From Scalesia atractyloides (Eukaryota; Streptophyta; Magnoliopsida; Asterales; Asteraceae), in the NCBI GenBank assembly GCA_947069175.1, contig CAMTDV010000018.1, positions 40,188,869 through 40,252,868 of the forward strand: DNA of 64,000 nucleotides, read 5' to 3'. Position numbers and translations under genes: made by a program. The notes beneath the pieces were generated by a model, which did not search any database, was not told where the DNA came from, and worked only from the letters and a program-made list of their open reading frames with translations. The number at the start of each line of letters is the position of its first letter. Positions within the stretch are counted from its first letter, which is position 1. Shown here in pieces: positions 51,061-63,410 of the stretch.

Positions 51061-52141
51061 AAGATACAAGCCCAGGATATCGTGGAAGCTTCAGAGCAGG
51101 ATGTTAAGAAAATTATCCTAGACCAGGATAACCCATATATCTCGGTGCTTGTAGGGGCCAATATCCCTCTGGATATTAAGAATCAACTTACTAACTTTTT
51201 GAAATGCAGGATGTCTACGTTTGCATGGAAACACGAAGATATGACAGGTATATCAAAAAATATTATAACTCAAAAACTTGGAATTGATAAGTCTTTCAGG
51301 CTCGTTCAACAAAAGAGAAGGAAATTTGCTCGTGAAGGAAATACAATTATACAAGAGGGGGTTGAAAGGTTGCTCAAGTCCAAGATGATTAGGGAAGTCA
51401 AGTTTCCCAAATGGCTAGCAAACGTGTTGGTGGTCCGAAAGAAGAATGGAAAGTGGAGAGTTTGTGTAGACTACACAGACATCAACAAAGCTTGTCCAAA
51501 AGTTCCATTTCCACTACCCCATATAGATTCCATGGTGGATGCAACCGCTTGACATGAAATGCTGACTTTCAATGATGCATCTTCAGGATTTCAAAAAATC
51601 CAAATGGAACCATCCGACCAGGAAGATACAACATTCATGACACCCACAGGTATATACTGTTATACTGCCATGCCCTTTGGTTTAAAAAATGCATGTGTAA
51701 CGTACCAGAGGCTGGTTAATATGATGTTTAAAGATAAACTGGGGGACACCATGGAGGTATATATTGATGATGTGGTGTTGAAATCTAAGAAATTGGAGGA
51801 TCACCTCCAGGATTTAAAGTGTGCCTTCAATATCCTGGACCAGTATAATATGAAACAGAACCTGCTAAGTGCCATTTTTGAGTGGGGCAGGAAAGTTTTT
51901 AGGACACTTGGTGCCCAAGAGGGGATAGAAGCAAGACCAGAACATATTAAAGTTATCATGGATCTTTAATCACCATCCGACATGAAGGATGTTTAGAGGT
52001 GAAGAGGAAGAGTAGCGGCATTAAACAAGTTCATATCAGGATCCTCAGAAAAATGCAAGGAATTCTATGATATCCTGAAGAAAAACAAAAAGTTTGAATG
52101 GGTTGAAAGACATGAAGCTGCCTGCAAGAGTTGAAGCAATA
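51061..52141 (+). pseudogene. G2 reverse transcriptase, truncated by G3
   Basis: Motifs in order: ISVLVGANIPLDIKNQLTNFL, FAWKHEDMTGI, QQKRRKFAREGN, WLANVLVVRKKNGKWRVCVDYTD (catalytic-fold motif), FNDASSGFQKIQMEPSDQED, MPFGLKNACVTYQRLVNMMF and the catalytic YIDDVVLKS (about 51760-51787). Then come a thumb-like segment and EFYDILKKNKKFEWVERHEAAC (52060-52120). TGA at 51550 and stops near 51968 and 51994 break it. RNase H and integrase are outside the window. Confidence 0.85.
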
Positions 52142-53866
52142 TGTAACGCCCGTTTTGTAGAAAGGTCAAAACATCATATAAGATAAACCTTCGTAATGTA
52201 AAACAAAATTTTGACCAAAATGCCCCTTTTTACAAAAGAAAAACAACCGAAAACAGAACATAGTATTTAGTAAGGGACATTAACCTGAACAAATTTAGCA
52301 AAATACAAGTTCAAGGTTTACATAAGATAAACTTAAGTACTAAAATGAAATACATCTAAAAAATATAAGTTTTAACCCAATAACATTAACTTTAACCGGA
52401 AGCGTATTGAGGGCGATACGGTGTGTTCATTCCAAGCGCGCCATTATCTCGATAGTTATTTACTTATCATACATGACACCAATACCTTTATAAGTAAAAC
52501 TGATTGAAAATAAATCTTCTATCTTTTCTAAAACTCTTGAATTGACCCATTACCATGGTCATGGTTACCTATCATTCTTTTTATTTACATTCCATACTAA
52601 ATATGAACTCGTCAACAGTGAAATCATTCTATTCCTTCTTCTAACAAGATTTCGCAATTCGATCCGACCCGTTTATAAGGGTCCATACATTTACCATTCC
52701 ATTCTTCTTGACACGTTTTCGACGAATCATTTATAAAAAAATTCATTCCATATTATACAACTTTATTCTCTTTATTTACCATATCATCTTATCATACTTT
52801 AATAACATAGCAACAAACTATTAATGTCGGATTCAAATTCATTTCATAGACCACATTAATATGAAGTGAAGTCGATGTGGACTTACCTTTTCCTTACGAT
52901 GTTTGCGACCCGGTTTGGTTCATGCCTTCTTCCTTCACTCCTACAATTCCACATTCAACATTCTTTAGATCTCATGCTTTTATATCGTATTTTCATCAAC
53001 GTTTCGTGCTATAACTTCCCATTTTTCCAATTCAAATCATACATCATCATATGCATAAGGAATTATCAACATTACATATATAACCAATATTCAAGCATTT
53101 CATTAAACACATGGTGTGCATAACATTAGTAAAGCATAATGTACAAGTATCTTATGCACAACTCCACCAGTTCACCTCAAGTTCATCAAACTCAACTAGT
53201 TTCATATATTCATTCTAAATAAATTTTATGTCTAATAGATATCCCTTAAAAGTAGTTCCATACATAATCATATAATAATTACACATTATTTAGCATTATA
53301 CTTCTCACTACCCCTATTTCAATTGGGTTTTCGTTTTCAATCATCAACTCAGCCGATTTCAAGCATGATTCATGTTTTATGTAGTGTTTTTAACCCATAC
53401 TCATACTAATTTCACATAATTTCATGGGTTGCTTGAAACCCACTTCATAAAAGGTCATCAAATTACAAAATTAGATACCTTATTTAAAGAACACTTAGAT
53501 ACTTTAGAAATCCATCACATGCATGAGAATTCAGCCCAAATCCATTCTTAAATTGTAGAATTTCTAGTTTTAATTGAAGGTGTTGGTTTTTCTTTCCCTT
53601 TCCCTGCTCTATCTCGACACACACACATACATTCCACTTACTGCACTCTTTTTTTTCTTACTAAAAACATGACTTCCTAATATTACATTTTCAGCCCCTA
53701 TCATTTTAAACATTTTTCACTTTAAATATTTAAGTATTAATTAGGCTAGCTTCCACTTAATTAACTTTCTTTTATTGTACTAGAAGTCTAAACTTACCAT
53801 TTTACCATTAAAGCATCATTCATGCAGTGTTATGATAAAGCATATGAAATTTAGGGTGTTACAAGT
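52142..53866 (-). repeat. G3 full-length 3' LTR (1,725 bp)
   Basis: Plus-strand borders TGTAACGCCC...GGGTGTTACA. The right neighbour AGTCCACCCCCTTAAAG is a polypurine tract on the minus strand. Only this copy has the outer ~720 bp (52142-52860); the internal units all begin at the point corresponding to 52861. Confidence 0.78.
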
Positions 53867-56800
53867 CCACCCCCTTAAAGAAGGTTTCATCCCCGAAACC
53901 TGAATGCGTACCAAGTAATGACGGGTAATGTTCTCGCATTTCTTCCTCCAATTCCCACGTAAGATCGGATCCCTTTCTATGTTTCCATTGTACTAACACT
54001 TGCTTAATAGCTTTGTTGCGTAGATACTTCACCTTGGAGCCTTTAATAGCTATCGGCTTTTAATTATATTTCATTCGCTCGTCTACTTCGACATCATGTA
54101 AGGGTACGTGAGACGTTTCATCTGCAAGATACTTCCTCAATTGCGACACGTGAAACGTATGCCATTTAATGTCGAGGGTAATATGAAGTGAAGCCCTTGT
54201 GGACTTACCTTTTCCTTGCGATAATTGCGACCCGGTCTGGGACTTCTTCCTTCACTCCTACATTTCCACATTCAACATTCTTTAGATCTCATGCTTTTAT
54301 ATCGTATTTTCATTAACGTTTCGTGCTATCAATTCCCATTTTTCCAATTCAAATCATACATCATCATATGCATAAGGAATTATCAACATTACATATATAA
54401 CAATATTCATGCATTTCATCAAACACACGGTGGGGCATAACATTAGTAAAGCATAATGTACAAGTACCTTATGCACAACTCCACTAGTTTACCTCAAGAT
54501 CATCAAACTCAAGTAGTTTCATATAATGTTCATTCTAAATCAAATTTATGTCAAATAGATATTCATTAAAAGTAGTTCCATACATAATCATATACTAATT
54601 ACACATTATTTGCCATTATACTTCTCACTACCCCTATTTCAAGTGGGTTTTCCTTTTCAATCATCAACTCAACCGATTTCAAACATGATTCATGTTTTAT
54701 GTAGTGTCTTTTAACCCATACTCATAGTAATTTCACATAATTTCATGGTTTTCTTGAAACCCATTTCATAAAAGGCCATCAAATTACAAAATTAGACATA
54801 CCTTATTTAAGGAACACTTATGGGATGCTTCAAAAATCCATCACATGCATGAGAATTCAGCCCAAATCCATTCTCGAATTGTTGAATTCAAGTTTTAGTT
54901 GAAGGTGTTGGTTTTTCTTTCCCTTTCCCTGCTCTATCTCGACACACACACACATTCCACTTACTGCACTCTTTTTTCTTATTAAAAACATGACTTTCTA
55001 ATATTACATTTTCAGCCCCTATCATTTTAAACACTTTTCACTTTAACTCTTTAACTATTAATTAGGCTAGCTTCCACTTAATTAACTTTCTTTTATTGTA
55101 CTAGAAGTCTAAACTTACCATTTTACCATTAATGCATCATTCATGCATTGTTATGATAAAGCATATGAAATTTAGGGTGTTACAAGTCCACCCTCCTTAA
55201 AGAAGGTTTCATCCCCAAAACCTGAATGCGTACAAAATAATGACGGGTAATGTTCTCGCATTTCTTCCTCCAATTCCCATGTAAGATCGGACCCCTTTCT
55301 ATGTTGCCATTGTACTAACACTTGCTTAATAGCTTTGTTGCGTAGATACTTCACCTTGGAGTCTTTAATAGCTATCGGCATTTCAATATAGTTCATTTGC
55401 TCGTCTACTTCGACATCATGTAAGGGTACGCGAGACGTTTCATCTACATGATACATCCTCAATTGCAACACATGAAACGTGTCGTGAATGCCATTTAATG
55501 CCGAGGGTAATATGAAGTGAAGTCCATGTGGACTTACCTTTTCCTTGCGATGTTTGCAACCCGGTTTGGTTTGTGCCTTCTTCCTTCACTCCTACAGTTC
55601 CACATTCAACATACTTTAGATCTCATGCTTTTATATCATATTTTCATTAACGTTTCGTGCTATCAATTCCCATTTTTCCAATTCAAATCATACATCATCA
55701 TATGCATAAGGAATTATCAACATTACATATATAACCAATATTCAAGCATTTCATCAAACACATGGTGTGCATAACATTAGTGAAGCATAACGTACAAGTA
55801 TCTTATGCACAACTCCACTAGTTCACCTCAAGATCATCAAACTCAACTAGTTTCATATAACATTCATTCTAAATCAATTTTATGTCTAATAGATATTCAT
55901 TAAAAGTAGTTTCATACATAATCATATAAAAATTACACATTATTTACCATTATACTTCTCACTACCCCTATTTCAATTGGGTTTTCATTATCAATCATCA
56001 ACTCAGCTGATTTCAAGCATGATTCATCTTTTGCAGCATTTTTAACCCATACTCATACTAATTTCACATAATTTCATGGTTTGCTTGAAACCCATTTCAT
56101 AAAAGGTCATCAAATTACAAAATTAGACATACCTTATTTAAAGAACACTTAGATGCTTAAGAAATCCATCACATGCATGAGAATTCAGCCCAAATCCATT
56201 CTCAAATTGTTGAATTTCTAGTTTTAATTGAAAGTGTTGGTTTTTCTTTCCCTTCCCCGCTCTATCTCGACACACACATTCCACTTACTGTACTCTCTTT
56301 TTTTTCTTATTAAAAACATGACTTCCTAATATTACATTTCCATCCCCTATCAACATTTGTCACTTTAAATCTTTAAGTATTAACAAGGCTAGCTTCCACT
56401 TAATTAACTTTCTTTTATTGTACTAGAATCTAAACTTACCATTTTACCATTAAATCATCATTCATGCAGGTGTACAATAAAGCATATGAAATTTAGGGTG
56501 TTATAAGTCCACTCCCCCCCCCCCGAAACCTGAATGCTTACAAAATAATGACGGGTAATGTTCTCGCATTTCTTCCTCCAATTCCCACGTAAAATTGGAC
56601 CCCTTTCTGTGTTGCCATTGTACAAACACTTTCTTAATAGCTTTGTTGCGTAGATACTTCACCTTGGAGTCTTTAATAGCTATCGGCTTTTCAATATAGT
56701 TCATTCGTTCTTCTACTTCGACATCATGTAAGGGTAGTGAGATCCTTCATCTGCAAGACATTTCCTCAATTGCGACAAGTGAAATGTGTCGTGTATGCCA

Positions 56801-59800
56801 TTTAATGACGAGAGTATTATGAAGTGAATCCCATGTGGACTTACCTTTTCCTTGCGATGTTTGCGACCAGGTTTGGTTCGTGCCTTCTTCCTTCACTCCT
56901 ACAATTCCGCATTCAACATTCTTTAGATCTCATGCTTTTATATCGTATTTTCATTAACGTTTTGTGCTATCAATTCCCATTTTTCCAATTCAAATCATAC
57001 ATCATCATATGCATAAGGAATTATCAATATTACATATATAACCAATATTCAAGCATTTCATCAAACACATGATGTGCATAACATTAGTAAAGCATAATGT
57101 ACATGTATCTAATGCAAAACTCCACTAGTTCACGTCAAGATCATCAAACCTAACTAGTTTCATATAACATTCATTCTAAATTAATTTTATGTCTAATAGA
57201 TATTCATTAAAAGTAGTTCCATACATAATCATATACAAATTACCCATTATTTACCAATATACTTCTCACTACCCCTATTTTAAGTGGGTTTTCGTTATCA
57301 ATCATCAACTCAGCCGATTTCAAGCATGATTCATGTTTTGTGTAAAGTTTTTAACCCATACTCATACTAATTTCACATAATTTCATGGTTTGCTTGGAAC
57401 CCATTTCATAAAAAGGTCAAATTACAAAGTTAGAAATACCTTATTTAAAGAACACTTAGATGCTTAAGAAATCCATCACATGCCTGATAATACAGCCCAA
57501 ATCCATTCTCAAATTGTTGAATTTCTAGTTTTAGTTGAAGGTGTTGGTTTTTTTTTCCCTTTCCCTGCTCTATCTAGACACACACACACACACATCCCAC
57601 TTACTGCACTTTTTTTTCTTATTAAAAATATGACTTCCTAACATTACATTTTCAGCCCCTATCATTTTAAACACTTGTCACTTTAAATCTTTAAGTATTA
57701 ATTAGGCTAGCTTCCACTTACTGAACTTTCTTTTAATTGTACGAGAAGTCTAAACTTACTATTTTTCCATTAAAGCATCATTCATGCAGTGTTATAATAA
57801 AGCATATGGAACTTAGGGTGTTACAAGTCCACCCCCCTTAAAGAAGGTTTCGTCCCCGAAACCTGAATGCGTACCAAATAATGACGGGTAATGTTCTCGC
57901 ATTTCTTCCTCCAATTCCCACGTAAGATCGGACCCCTTTGTATGTTGCCATTGTACTAACACTTGCTTAATAGCTTTGTTGCGTAGATACTTCACCTTGG
58001 AGTCTTTAATAGCTATCGGCTTTTCAATATTGTTCATTCGTTCTTCTACTTCGACATCATGTAAGGGTACATGAGATCTTTCATCTGCAAGACATTTCAT
58101 CAATTGCGACACTTGAAACGTGTCGTGTATGCCATTTAATGCCGAAGCCCATGTGGACTTACCTTTTCCTTGCGATGTTTACGACCCGGTTTGGTTCGTG
58201 CCTTCTTCCTTCACTCCTACAATTCCACATTCAACATTCTTTAGATCTCATGCTTTTATATCGTATTTTCTTTAATGTTTTGTGCTATCAATTCCCATTT
58301 TTCCAATTCAAATCATACATCATCATATGCATAAGGACTGATCAACATTACATATATAACCAATATTCAAGCATTTCATCAAACACATGGTGTGCATAAC
58401 ATTAGTAAAGCATAATGTACAAGTATCTTATGCACAACTCCACTAGTTCACCTCAAGATCATCAAACTCAACTAGTTTCATATAACATTCATTCTAAATC
58501 AATTTTATGTCTAATAGATATTCATTAAAAGTAGTTCTATACATAATCATATACTAAGTACATATTATTTACCATTATACTTCTCACTACCCTATTTTAA
58601 GTGGATTTTCATTTTTAATCATCAACTCAGCCGATTTCAAGCATGATTCATGTTTTGTGTAGTGTTTTTAACCCATACTCATACTAATTTCACATAATTT
58701 CATGGTTTGCTTGGAACCCATTTCATAAAAGGTAATCAAATTAGAAAATTAGACATACCTTATTTAAAAAACACTTAGATGCTTAAGAAATCCATCACAT
58801 GCATGAGAATTCAGCCCAAATCCATTCTCAAATTGTTGAGTTTCTAGTTTTAGTTGAAGGTGTTGGTTTTCTTTCCCTTTCCCCTACACACATACACATT
58901 CCACTTACTGCACTCTTTTTTTTTCTTATTAATAACATGACTTCCTAATATTACATTTTCAGCCCCTATCATTTTAAACACTTGTCATTTTAAATCTTTA
59001 AGTATTAATTAGGCTAGCTTCCACTTAATTAACTTTCTTTTATTGTACTAGAAGTCTAAACTTACCATTTTACCATTATAGCATCATTCATGTAGTGTTA
59101 TAATAAAGCATATCAAACTTAGGGTGTTATAATTCCAGCCCCCTTAAAGAAGGTTTCGTCCCCGAAACCTGAATGCGTACCAAATAATGACGGGTAATGT
59201 TCTCGCATTTCTTCCTCCAATTCACACATAAGATCGGACCCCTTTCTATGTTACCAATGTACTAACACTTTCTTAACAGCTTTGTTGCGTAGATACTTCA
59301 CCTTGGAGTCTTTAATAGCTATTGGCTTTTCAATATAGTTCATTCGTTCGTCTACTTCGACATCATGTTAGGGTACGTGAGACGTTTCATCTGCAAGACA
59401 CTTCCTCAATTGCGACACGTGAAACGTGTCGTGTATGCCATTTAATGCCGAGGGTAATATGAAGTGAAGTCCATGTGGACTTACCTTTTCCATGCATATG
59501 CAACAATTCCGCATTCAGCATTCTTTGGATCTCATGCTTTTATATAGTATTTTCTTTAAAGTTTCTTGCTATCAATTCCCATATTTCCAATTCAAATCAT
59601 ACATCATCATATGCATAAGGACTGGTCAACATTACATATATAACCAATATTCAAGCATTTCATCAAACACATGGTGTGCATAACATTAGTGAAGCATAAC
59701 GTACAAGTATCTTATGCACAACTCCACTAGTTCACCTCAAGATCATCAAACTCAACTAGTTTCATATAACATTCATTCTAAATCAATTTTATGTCTAATA

Positions 59801-62083
59801 GATATTCATTAAAAGTAGTTTCATACATAATCATATAAAAATTACACATTATTTACCATTATACTTCTCACTACCCCTATTTTAAGTACTTTTTCGTTTT
59901 CAATCATCAACTCAGCCGATTTCAAGCATGATTCAGGTTTTGTGTAGTGTTTTAACCTATACTCATACTATTTTCACATAATTTCATGGTTTGCTTGGAA
60001 CCCGTTTCATAAAAGGTAATCTAATTACAAATTAGACATACCTTATTTAAAGAACACTTAGATGCTTAAGAAATCCTCACATGCATGAGAATTCAGCCCA
60101 AATCCATTCTCATATTGTTGAATTTCTAGGTTTAGTTGATGGTATTGGTTTTCTTTCCCTTTACCCTCTCTATCTCGACACACACACACACATTCCACTT
60201 ACTACACTCTTTTTTTTGTTATTAAAAACATGACTTCCTAATATTACATTTTCAGTCCCTAATCATTTTAAACACTTGTCACTTTAAATCTTTAAGTATT
60301 AATTAGGCTAGCTTCCACTTAATTAACTTTCTTTTGTTGTACTAGAAGTCTAAACTTACCATTTTACCATTAAAGCATCATTCATGCAGTGTTATAATAA
60401 AGCATATGAAATTTAGGGTATTACAAGTCCACCCCCTTAAAGAAGGCTTCGTCCCCGAAACCTGAATGCGTACCAAATAATAACGGGTAATGTTCTCGCA
60501 TTTCTTCGCCAATTCCCACGTAAGATCAGACCCTTTTCTATGTTGCCATTGTACTAACACTTGCTTAATATCTTTGTTGCGTAGATACTTTACCTTGGAG
60601 TCTTTAATACCAATGGGTTTTCAATATAGTTCATTCGTTCTTCTACTTCGACATCATGTGAGGGTACGTGAGACGTTTCATCTGCAAGACACTTCCTCAA
60701 TTGCGACACGTGAAACGTGTCATGTATGCCATTTAATGCCGAGGGTAATATGAAGTGAAGTCCATGTGGACTTACCTTTTCCTTGCGATGTTTGCGACCC
60801 GGTTTGCTTCGTGCCTTCTTCCTTCACTCCTACAATTCCACATTCAACATTCTTTAGATCTCATGCTTTTATATCGTATTTTCTTTAACGTTTCGTGCTA
60901 TCAATTCCCATTTTTCCAATTCAAATCATACATCATCGTACGCATAAGGAATTATCAACATCACATATATAACCAATATTCAAGCATTTCATCAAACACA
61001 TGGTGTGCATAACATTAGTAAAGCATAATGTACAAGTATCTTATGCACAACTCCACTAGTTCACCTCAAGATCATCAAACTCAGCTAGTTTCATATAACA
61101 TTCATTCTAAATCAATTTTATGTGTAATAGATATTCATTAAAAGTAGTTCCATAAATAATCATATACTAATTACACATTATTTACCATTATACTTCTCAC
61201 TACCCCTATTTTAAGTAGGTTTTCGTTTTCAATCATCAACTCAGCCGATTTCAAGCATGATTCATGTTTGGTGTAGTGTTGTTAACCCATACTCATACTA
61301 ATTTCACATAATTTCATGGTTTGCTTGGAACCCATTTCATAAAAGGTCATCAAATTACAAAATTAGACATACGATATTTAAAGAACACTTAGATGCTTAA
61401 GAAATCCATCACATGCATGAGAATTCAGCCCAAATCCATTCTCAAATTGTTGAATTTCTAGTATTTGTTAAAGGTGTTGGTTTTTCTTTCCCTTTCCCTG
61501 GTCTATCTCGACACACACACACATTCAACTTGCTACACTCCTTTTTTTCTTATTAAAAACATGACTTCCTAATATTACATTTTCAATCCCTATCATTTTG
61601 AACACTTGTCACTTTAAATATTTAAGTATTAATTAGGCTAGCTTCCACTTAATTAACTTTCTTTTATTGTACTAGAAGTCTAAACTTACCATTTTACCAT
61701 TAAAGCATCATTCATGAAGTGTTATAATAAAGCATATGAAATTTAGGGTGTTACAAGTCCACCCCCCTTAAAGAAGGTTTCGTCCCTGAAACCTGAATGC
61801 GTACCAAATAATGACGGGTAATGTTCTTGCATTTCTTCCTCCAATTCCAACGTAAGATCGGAACCCTTTCTATGTTGCCATTGTGCTAACACTTGCTTAA
61901 TAGCTTTGTTGCGTAGATACTTCACCTTGGAGTCTTTAATAGCTATTGGCTTTTCAATATATTTCATTCGTTCGTCTACTTCCACATCATGTAAGGGTAC
62001 GTGAGACGTTTCATCTGCAAGACACTTCCTCAATTGCGACACATGAAACGTGTCGTGTATGCCATTTAATGCCGAGGGTAATT
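52861..62083 (-). repeat. Seven-unit tandem array (~1.3 kb) of LTR plus pol tail
   Basis: Unit starts, marked by ATGAAGTGAAG after 'gagggtaat', are at 52861, 54183, 55512, 56819, about 58145 (junction partly deleted), 59459 and 60750, with the last unit ending at 62083. Spacing is 1322, 1329, 1307, 1326, 1314, 1291 and 1333 bp. Each unit contains the inner ~1.0 kb of the LTR, the polypurine tract and ~300 bp of the chromodomain-like pol tail. The shared junction shows that one recombination event was then amplified. Units differ by many substitutions and indels, so the array is not a recent assembly collapse. Confidence 0.85.
53867..54180 (-). pseudogene. G3 pol tail copy in unit 1
   Basis: Minus-strand chromodomain-like tail (CLADETSHVPLHDVEVDE, KVKYLRNKAIKQVLVQW, HRKGSDLTWELEEEM-type codons) with a frame break near 54060. 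It is one of seven copies carried by the tandem array; the others are at about 55185-55510, 56505-56815, 57825-58140, 59130-59455, 60420-60748 and 61755-62083. The copies at 55172-55471, 57813-58112 and 61743-62042 stay open. The copy at 56501 has lost its polypurine tract to a poly-C tract. Copies without LTR-to-LTR pol are not expressible as Pol. Confidence 0.75.
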
Positions 62084-62760
62084 CTAATAGCTAAGCTACC
62101 TTTCCAACCCGTGCAAGAACCTTGAATGGTCCTATATAAGGTGGTCCCAATTTTCCCCGTTTGCGAAAACGGATTATACCCTTCCAAGGGGAGACTTTGG
62201 GAAAAACACGATCACCCTCTTGAAATTCGATAGGACGCTTCCTACGGTCCGCATATGTTTTTTGTCGGTCCTGGGCCGCCTTCAAGCGTGTTCGCACAAG
62301 GTTGATCTTTTCATTTGTTCTAGCTACTACACCTTTTGGAGCAAGCTCCCTTTGTCCAACCTCTCCCCAACACACGGGAGTTCTACATTTTCGTCCATAC
62401 AACATTTCGTACGGTGCCATTTGGATGCTATGATGATAGCTGTTGTTGTATGAGAATTCCACCAACGGTAGATGTTCGTCCTAGCTTCCCCCAAAATCCA
62501 TAACGCATGCTCTCAACATATCCACAAGTGGTTGGATGGTTCTTTCTGACTGACCGTCCATTTGGGGGTGATAAGCGGTACTCACGTGTAATTGAGTACC
62601 CATTCCTTCATGAAATTTTTGCCAATAACAGGAGGTGAACCGCGTGTCCCGGTCTGACACGATTGACACCGGTACTCCATGGCGGGATACAATTTCATTC
62701 ACAAAGATTTCAGCCATCCTTCTGAGGAATAAGTTTCTCGAATAGGTAAGAAATGGGCAC
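61743..62760 (-). pseudogene. G3 integrase core end, C-terminal domain and chromodomain-like tail
   Basis: Integrase core segment 62481-62717: FVNEIVSRHGVPVSIVSDRD (second catalytic Asp), STAYHPQMDGQSERTIQ (catalytic Glu), MLRACVMDFGGS. A stop at about 62480 precedes VEFSYNNSYHHSIQMAPYEMLYGRKCRTP, then AAQDRQKTYADRRKRPIEFQ and GPPYIGPFKVLARVGKVA (GPF/Y module) to 62091. A stop follows, then the tail KVKYLRNKAIKQVLAQWQHRKGS to 61743. This is the parent of the pol tail amplified in the array. Confidence 0.85.
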
Positions 62761-63410
62761 TTTTGGTGAGGCGGTCAACAATGACCCATATAGCATCGTG
62801 TCCCTTCCTTGTTCTCGGAAGCTTAGTTACGAGATCCATGGTTACGTCCTACCATTTCCATACCGGGATTTCCAAAGGTTGTAATTTCCCGTATGGTTTT
62901 TTATGCTCCGCTTTTACTTACCAACATGTCAAGCATTTCGCGACGTATTTAACAATATCTCGCTTCATTCCCGGCCACCAGTAATTCTTCCTTAAATCTC
63001 GATACATTTTTGTGGCTCCCGGGTGAACCGAGTATCAGGACATATGAGCTTCTTCAAATAACAACTCCTTTACTTCACTACGCCAAGGTACCCAGATTTG
63101 GCCATAACTTGTTTTAATCCCATTCGCATTCTCTTCTAAATTATCTACGAATCCCTTAGTTCTTTCTTTCTTTGGATTATTCGCATTTAGCGATATAAAT
63201 GGAGCTTCTCGTATACGTTCGAGGAGATTTGGAATGACCACCATCTTCATTGACTTTACTCGAATTGGGGGCGGATATTCCTTCTGACTTAGAGCGTCTG
63301 CCACCACATTAGCCTTTCCAGGATGATAGTGGATATCACAATCGTAATCCTAAACAAGTTCTAATCTTCTCCTCTGCCTCATATTAAGATCTTTTTGCTC
63401 AAAGAAGTAT
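62761..63410 (-). pseudogene. G3 RNase H-integrase connection and integrase zinc region
   Basis: From the right: NVVADALSQKEYPPPIRV (the common gypsy 'NVVADALSRK' signature, 63260-63310), a linker, LFEEAHMS near 63040, then a degraded HHCC zinc finger with CLTCW and KPYGKLQPLEIPVWKW-like codons (62850-62940). Next come the start of the core, HDAIWVIVDRLTKSAHF (first catalytic Asp, 62760-62810). Frame breaks occur at about 63030 and 62860. Confidence 0.78.

Larger units (their letters stand above)
47828..52141 (+). mobile_element. Gypsy element G2 (Tat-type), 5' part
   Basis: 5' LTR 47828-48715 (TGTTATGTGT...CCAAAACA), a primer-site-like TTTGGTGCCCACCGTGGGG right after it, then gag, protease and part of RT in plus orientation. 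RT motifs (NGKWRVCVDYTDINKACPK, PLPHIDSMVDATA) point to the Tat/Retand group rather than chromoviruses. It is cut at 52141 by the LTR of G3; the remainder must lie right of G3 outside the window. Confidence 0.83.

Noticed and set aside
52866..61012. A plus-strand reading frame (MKSMWTYLFLAMFATRFG...) of 60-86 codons repeated in every array unit
   Set aside because: It lies in LTR sequence antisense to the element, is conserved only because the unit is duplicated, changes start and length between copies, and has no recognisable domain.
52142..62083. Tandem array as an assembly artefact
   Set aside because: Units differ at many positions and by indels; a collapse or duplication artefact would give identical copies. 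Long reads would still be the proper proof.
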